Translations under genes and position numbers: made by a program
Assembly: GCA_002633005.1 (NCBI GenBank)
Contig: NMRA01000035.1
Span: forward strand, 1-62,000
Origin: Phoronis australis
Taxonomy: Eukaryota; Phoronida; Phoronidae
Direction of reading: 5' to 3'
DNA: 62,000 bases
Shown: piece after piece, positions 60,401 to 62,000 of the stretch
Layout: each line of letters opens with the position of its first letter
Position numbering within the stretch: position 1 is the first letter of the stretch
The notes under the pieces: generated by a model
The model's input: the letters and a program-made list of their open reading frames with translations, nothing else
Database searches by the model: none
Told to the model about the DNA's origin: nothing

Positions 60401-60993
60401 TAGACCTCGCTCTAACAAGAGACTAGTTAAGCAAGGTCGTTTCTACCATCATCGCTGCAATTACCGATATTTGGCTATTCTATTGGCTTACACATTAAAG
60501 ACTATTGGGAATACGCAACAAAATCCAGAACACAAACCATGAACTAATGGTATGGCAAGTGAACAAAGAGAAAAGAACACGCCACACCAAACAGACAAAA
60601 CAACAGCCAAACGTTCTCAAGCCGAATGAGAGAACATTGTTAATACTCCTATTGCTTTGCCACAGAGACATTGTTCTCTTGCTTAAAGTTGATATCATTT
60701 ATCATCCACTGACTCAGTAACACTCACCATGAAAGTACAAAGAGAACATACAGTACAATTCAAATATTTAGTCAAATGGTGATTCCCAGAAACCCTAAGA
60801 TTATTACGGCAGAATCATAAACGTAGCACTCGCTAACAGAACTAAAGAGAAATACTGCACACATCCGCACCTTCTGTGTAAGTTTGGCCATAATCAAAAT
60901 ACTGAAGGTAGCTATCACCATCATAAGGCGAGCTACGATCTTCAGTTAAAGTGATTATGGGCGTTCCAGGATGTTCATCATCAGACTCAAACA
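27230..60993 (-). CDS. Giant-exon cytoskeletal gene, probable giant ankyrin C-terminal region (5' incomplete)
   Basis: Eleven exons in transcript order: 60993-60871, 60077-60048, 57660-45400, 45094-44693, 44132-44100, 42787-35495, 31861-31814, 31364-31254, 30784-30695, 28839-28792 and 27417-27230. Every junction is phase 1 with GT-AG sites and they join without a stop into about 6,874 residues. The product is extremely acidic, repetitive and disordered, with no signal peptide or membrane segment. Giant ankyrins (vertebrate ANK2/ANK3, fly Ank2, worm UNC-44) carry such giant exons and link membrane proteins to spectrin and microtubules in axons. Support here is the exon architecture, short-period repeats, four SLxEFExxE motifs, the TDSL series and a C-terminus (VKEIHKKTYFIGGEEKTEI) that recalls the ankyrin tail. 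ANK repeats, ZU5 and death domain are not in the window. A Futsch/MAP1-like protein is the main alternative, but no MAP1 light-chain domain is seen. Confidence 0.8.
27674..27836. mobile_element. MITE-like element with TTA target duplication and assembly gap
   Basis: The ends are CCAGGGGCGGATCCAGGATT and the inverted CCAGTGGTGGATTTAGAGGG (read from the right). Each side is flanked directly by TTA (27671-27673 and 27837-27839); a 5-bp GTTAC reading is also possible. The inside is G-rich with a poly-G run, then Ns at 27713-27725, then TGGGGGGGCATTGCCCCC. It fits a short non-autonomous DNA transposon, perhaps Harbinger-like because of the TTA. Confidence 0.65.
28281..28310. repeat. Perfect 12-bp hairpin
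   Basis: ACCATAGACATC, a 6-nt loop, then GATGTCTATGGT. It lies within an intron of the giant gene. It may be the meeting point of two terminal inverted repeats of a deleted element. Confidence 0.8.
28792..28839 (-). CDS. Giant gene, 48-nt exon
   Basis: Acceptor TTCTAGCTGCCAG, donor GTGGGG, 48 nt, phase 1 to phase 1, reading VHVNVNRRRSQRTTVQ. It is basic, unlike the rest, and joins smoothly to the terminal exon (TTVQ then VHMVKE). It is supported by splice sites, length and phase only. Confidence 0.6.
28840..30694 (-). other. Intron of the giant gene
   Basis: A 1,855-bp intron. Apart from a tRNA-like fragment near 29575-29648, I see no feature. The 29484-29696 and 29967-30212 frames are chance. 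Confidence 0.5.
29575..29648 (-). mobile_element. Possible tRNA-derived SINE or tRNA relic
   Basis: On the minus strand a T-arm TCAGGTTCGAGTCCCGA (one mismatch in the stem) sits next to GAGCACC, with GGTGGCTT about 60 bp upstream where an acceptor strand would start. The D- and anticodon arms are not convincing. Confidence 0.3.
30695..30784 (-). CDS. Giant gene, 90-nt exon
   Basis: Acceptor TGCTTGCGTCCAG (chosen over the CAG five bases later because it restores phase 1), donor GTTATA, 30 codons. It reads AQKMGPPFVQPSVLGSL then DEDDDGDCGEHFT. Confidence 0.72.
30785..31813 (-). other. Two introns of the giant gene around the 111-nt exon
   Basis: Introns 31813-31365 and 31253-30785 flank the 111-nt exon. 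No other feature is visible. The plus-strand open frame at 31146-31385 is the antisense of that exon. Confidence 0.6.
31254..31364 (-). CDS. Giant gene, 111-nt exon
   Basis: Acceptor GCCATCTCTTCAG, donor GTACTC, 37 codons, phase 1 to phase 1. It reads RKVAHLHKHISIDEDMKADY and then PTEHEELSAGIPELH. Not recognised. It differs from the giant exons in having His and hydrophobic residues, so it may be part of the conserved C-terminal regulatory region. Confidence 0.75.
31814..31861 (-). CDS. Giant gene, 48-nt exon
   Basis: Acceptor TTGCTTTCAG, donor GTTAAT, 48 nt, phase 1 to phase 1, reading EEDRLDMAEGGVKPK after a split Ala codon. The donor is weaker than its neighbours, so this may be an alternative exon. 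Confidence 0.7.
31862..35494 (-). other. Large intron downstream of giant exon 2
   Basis: A 3.6-kb intron. It holds a plus-strand THAP-like stub at 33753-33943 and no further exon that I could support in phase 1. Confidence 0.5.
33753..33943 (+). pseudogene. THAP zinc-finger stub with CRE-like upstream site
   Basis: An ATG at 33866 opens 25 codons, MPNKHCCYGKCNSDSHYHMF and a short end, before TAA at 33941. The MP start, C-x4-C spacing and following His/Phe resemble the first third of a THAP domain, a C2CH DNA-binding module often spread by P-like transposons. A perfect CRE palindrome GTGACGTCAC at 33753-33762 and a GCCATTTTG site lie about 100 bp upstream. The rest of the domain is not in frame, so this is a decayed gene or an isolated first exon on the strand opposite the giant gene. 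Confidence 0.4.
35495..42787 (-). CDS. Giant exon 2 (7,293 nt) with 31-residue repeats and SLxEFExxE motifs
   Basis: One exon of 2,431 codons, acceptor GCTTTCTGCAG, donor GTATAC, phase 1 to phase 1. The first half is non-repetitive acidic sequence. At about 39440-38150 lie roughly fourteen copies of a 31-residue repeat built on HEASRDFEPEEEETAEDLI followed by VEDVKPQEV. At 37128-36729 four motifs occur: SLAEFERMEAE, SLAEFERLEKE, SLQEFEKMERE and SLSEFERLEQE, each after a Ser-rich lead. At 36470-36050 a TDSL/VDSL/SDSL series of about eight units follows. The end has EWYDSEDNYPV and a predicted charged helix KKVFTMAEIEAEREAKRK (near 35690-35640), then a Ser/Thr-rich run. The short open extension past 35495 is intronic. 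Confidence 0.95.
38150..39440 (-). repeat. 93-bp coding repeat (31 residues), ~14 copies
   Basis: The protein repeat centres on ASRDFEPEEEETAEDLI. The middle copies (about 38270-38800) are nearly identical, while outer copies diverge (AAFDFEPEDEEATEDLV at one end, TFDEVKPQEAATHQLSRDF at the other). Small in-frame length changes (EEEETA, EEETA, EEDTA) mark trinucleotide slippage. Confidence 0.9.
42788..44099 (-). other. Intron between microexon and giant exon 2
   Basis: A 1,312-bp intron. It contains an imperfect inverted repeat, GGCGAAAACGCTAGCA (43618-43633) against TGCTAGCGTTTTAGCC (43889-43904), which may bound a small decayed inverted-repeat element. No exon is seen. Confidence 0.5.
44100..44132 (-). 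CDS. Giant gene, 33-nt microexon
   Basis: Acceptor TCTTTTGCAG, donor GTATGT, 33 nt, phase 1 to phase 1, encoding ADFDDDRVQSE. It is acidic like its neighbours and joins the 402-nt exon to giant exon 2 in frame. Confidence 0.75.
44133..44692 (-). other. Intron of the giant gene
   Basis: A 560-bp intron between the 402-nt and 33-nt exons. Near 44365-44425 an imperfect inverted repeat around GAGAACCA and TGGTTCTCAAAA could form a hairpin. Confidence 0.6.
44693..45094 (-). CDS. Giant gene, 402-nt exon between the giants
   Basis: Acceptor TGGTGTTGCAG, donor GTATAC, 134 codons, phase 1 to phase 1. It reads NSEDELYDHFEEEACYIAS, then EIKRRQKIVEHYSTPIDVTF, LIDDDDVRAESDD and a basic/Ser-rich end RSRHHSFPEKIKHHSLDDD. 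The stretch KRRQKIVEHYSTPIDVTF is the least acidic, best folded-looking part of the visible protein and may be a conserved interaction element. Family not recognised. Confidence 0.88.
45095..45399 (-). other. Short intron after giant exon 1
   Basis: A 305-bp intron. The frame of giant exon 1 stays open for another ~50 codons into it (ending near 45251), so retained-intron transcripts would end with a hydrophobic tail. A small in-frame segment SFSSSMTS near 45325-45350 lacks a matching phase to be an exon. Confidence 0.65.
45400..57660 (-). CDS. Giant exon 1 (12,261 nt) with ~310 eleven-residue repeats
   Basis: One exon of 4,087 codons with acceptor GACATATCAG and donor GTCAGA, phase 1 at both ends. 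The first ~130 residues are unique (KSSEFDDSCLESVNRF, QSDEELELKEQ). From about 57280 to 47050 it is an 11-residue repeat with consensus near VEHEPESVTPD: V at position 1, an acidic patch, Pro at 5 and often 10, and a Ser/Thr before the turn. The Pro spacing argues against a hendecad coiled coil and for an extended acidic filament with many possible phosphosites. The last ~550 residues are unique and include a D-rich run (DDDDDDVEKN, about 46340) and two copies of RPxSPSDYxL (about 45890-45925 and 45640-45675). The internal GTG at 57568 is not a start. No stop interrupts the repeat in over 10 kb. Confidence 0.95.
47050..57280 (-). repeat. 33-bp coding minisatellite with ~1.55-kb higher-order repeat
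   Basis: The 33-bp unit encodes the 11-residue repeat. Larger blocks beginning with the motif EPELVIPE recur at about 55370, 53690, 52655, 51100 and 49535. Spacings are about 1.68, 1.04, 1.56 and 1.57 kb, so the second block has lost about 0.5 kb. Each block holds the ordered landmarks MEHQTKSVT, HEPGPITTEI, PGEEHLPVSVTPVVEHELES and DPKSQKSEI. At 50945-51075 four neighbouring 33-bp units (EQQPESGKPEV) are almost identical at the DNA level, a sign of recent local expansion. Confidence 0.92.
57661..60047 (-). other. Intron upstream of giant exon 1
   Basis: A 2,387-bp intron with a long-inverted-repeat element at 59171-59597. No other exon in phase 1 was found. Confidence 0.55.
59171..59597. 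mobile_element. MITE with ~45-bp terminal inverted repeats
   Basis: The left end CGGTTGCATGAAACAGTCCC and the following AAATAGGGACTCAACTAAG are repeated inverted at the right end (about 59549-59597) with only a few differences. The inside is about 330 bp of AT-rich non-coding DNA. I see no clear target-site duplication. It fits a non-autonomous DNA transposon sitting in an intron. Confidence 0.75.
60048..60077 (-). CDS. Giant gene, 30-nt microexon
   Basis: Acceptor TTATTTTTCAG, donor GTAAGT, exactly 30 nt, phase 1 to phase 1, encoding about ten residues (EGGANAGDVD). Its symmetric length means it can be skipped without changing the frame. Such tiny exons are typical of neuronally regulated splicing, but regulation is not visible here. 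Confidence 0.75.
60078..60870 (-). other. Intron of the giant gene
   Basis: A 793-bp intron between the 123-nt and 30-nt exons. Nothing else is supported. Confidence 0.6.
60871..60993 (-). CDS. Giant gene, 123-nt exon (most 5' one visible)
   Basis: Acceptor TATGTTTTAG, donor GTGCGG, phase 1 to phase 1, 41 codons. It reads FESDDEHPGTPIITLTEDRS and then SYLQYFDYGQTYTE, an acidic and Tyr-rich linker. I do not recognise the sequence. Earlier exons must lie beyond the window. Confidence 0.8.
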
Positions 60994-62000
60994 CTAAAAC
61001 ATACAGTGCAACAAATAAGGAGCTTTCTTTTAATGACAAATAGCAATCTAATTAATGATATAAAATTATGGCTGCAGTAAACATGCCATATTAAAAGTGT
61101 CTTAACTACTGTTCCATTGTTTTTATCAGTTAAAATAAAGAAGCCATGGTAAAAATATCAGTTGCATCCTTCATTTAAACACAGGAAACCTCCTAAAAGT
61201 TGGATCCTGTAGGACAGTGAGACTTCATCTATGTTTTAAGTACTTTCAACAGCTAAAACAGGAGTAATGCAAAGCATTTAAATGCCTCATGACTGCACTG
61301 CAAACGGTATTCTTTTAAGGTTTGTCATCAGCATTAAAAAGTGGCCACTAGATGAAGCAGAATACGTCAAAACCGTCCAAAAAAAAAGGAAGGTGCATTC
61401 GCCTTCAGAATAAAAATCTATTCATCAAAAATTTCTGAAAATCTGTCGATACAAAGCCAAACGAAAAAGATTTCCACTAGAGAGAACAGCGGTAGTCGAA
61501 TCTATCGCAGACAAGTTGCCATAAATTGTATTGATTGTAACATTCATAGGAGTACACTTGTCAAATTTGACAATGATCCTACAACAGATACAGCCACAGA
61601 TGGAAAAAAATAACTGCAGGAAGGTACCACAGGCAATCGGAATCATCCTCACTCTCGTCAGTAGCAAAATGTACAAATGTTCAAGCTTATCCTTAAGTTT
61701 ATACAATAGTGGGGGCCAACGAAAAGGATAAAAAAGACCACGAGATGGCCTTTTCACCAAATATCATAGAAGTCCATCAAGGGAAACCAAAGATCAAGAA
61801 ACAACGTGAAAAACTTAAATTGCCACTAACTAGGGGGCACAGTGGTAATTGGAACGGTCCACAACTCATTGTCATTCATCAGCAGCTCCACAGGAACACA
61901 TCTGTCAAGTCTCAAGAAGATTCCGCGAGGGGTTTGATGATACAGAAGCCAATGCTGGATGCTGGACAGACGGACAGAAATTACAGCAATACGCAGCCAC
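60994..62000. other. Upstream intron of the giant gene
   Basis: This is presumably intron running to an exon outside the window. On the minus strand an acidic string TDESEDDSDCLW occurs near 61623-61660, but flanking splice sites and phase do not fit, so it is not called as an exon. Confidence 0.4.

Noticed and set aside
61623-61660. Acidic segment TDESEDDSDCLW on the minus strand as another giant-gene exon
   Set aside because: No good acceptor, and the only nearby donor is in phase 2, against the uniform phase 1 of the gene.

Overview
The window is nuclear DNA of a bilaterian animal. It has spliced genes with GT-AG introns, very large introns, tRNA-derived SINE heads, decayed LINEs, small inverted-repeat elements and abundant tandem repeats. 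An SMCHD1 orthologue, and a neuronal-cytoskeleton-type gene with giant exons, fit an invertebrate deuterostome or a lophotrochozoan better than a vertebrate or an insect. I cannot name the species. Two single Ns and one 13-N run mark assembly problems.

Layout. (1) 348-2143, minus: a leucine-rich-repeat protein of about 511 residues in two coding exons, artificially frameshifted by a spurious N at 1813. (2) 5318-14013, plus: nine exons encoding the last 420 residues of an SMCHD1 orthologue (coiled coil, SMC hinge, basic tail). Its ATPase half is not visible. Its introns hold several minisatellites, one made of CTCF-like units. (3) 14.0-25.9 kb: gene-poor DNA with an 18-copy satellite that has a higher-order repeat (17.4-20.7 kb), two decayed LINEs (22.8-24.4 kb) and a 60-bp minisatellite. 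(4) 26.05-60.99 kb, minus: eleven exons of one very large gene.

The large gene is the most striking part. It has two giant exons, 12,261 nt (45400-57660) and 7,293 nt (35495-42787). They are separated by a 402-nt and a 33-nt exon, preceded by 123- and 30-nt exons, and followed by four short exons and a terminal exon that carries the stop at 27230. All ten internal junctions I resolved fall in phase 1, so every internal exon is a symmetric cassette. The visible part encodes about 6,874 residues and the 5' end lies outside the window. About 10.2 kb of the first giant exon is an open coding minisatellite: roughly 310 units of 33 bp (11 residues, consensus near VEHEPESVTPD), grouped into five blocks of a ~1.55-kb higher-order repeat. 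The second giant exon has a 31-residue repeat, a TDSL series and four SLxEFExxE motifs. My best interpretation is the giant-exon and C-terminal part of a bilaterian giant ankyrin, an extended acidic spacer attached to the membrane skeleton. No ankyrin repeat, ZU5 or death domain is in the window, so this is inference.

I see no functional link between the genes. SMCHD1 is a chromatin-silencing factor, the giant gene is probably cytoskeletal, and the LRR protein is a generic scaffold type.
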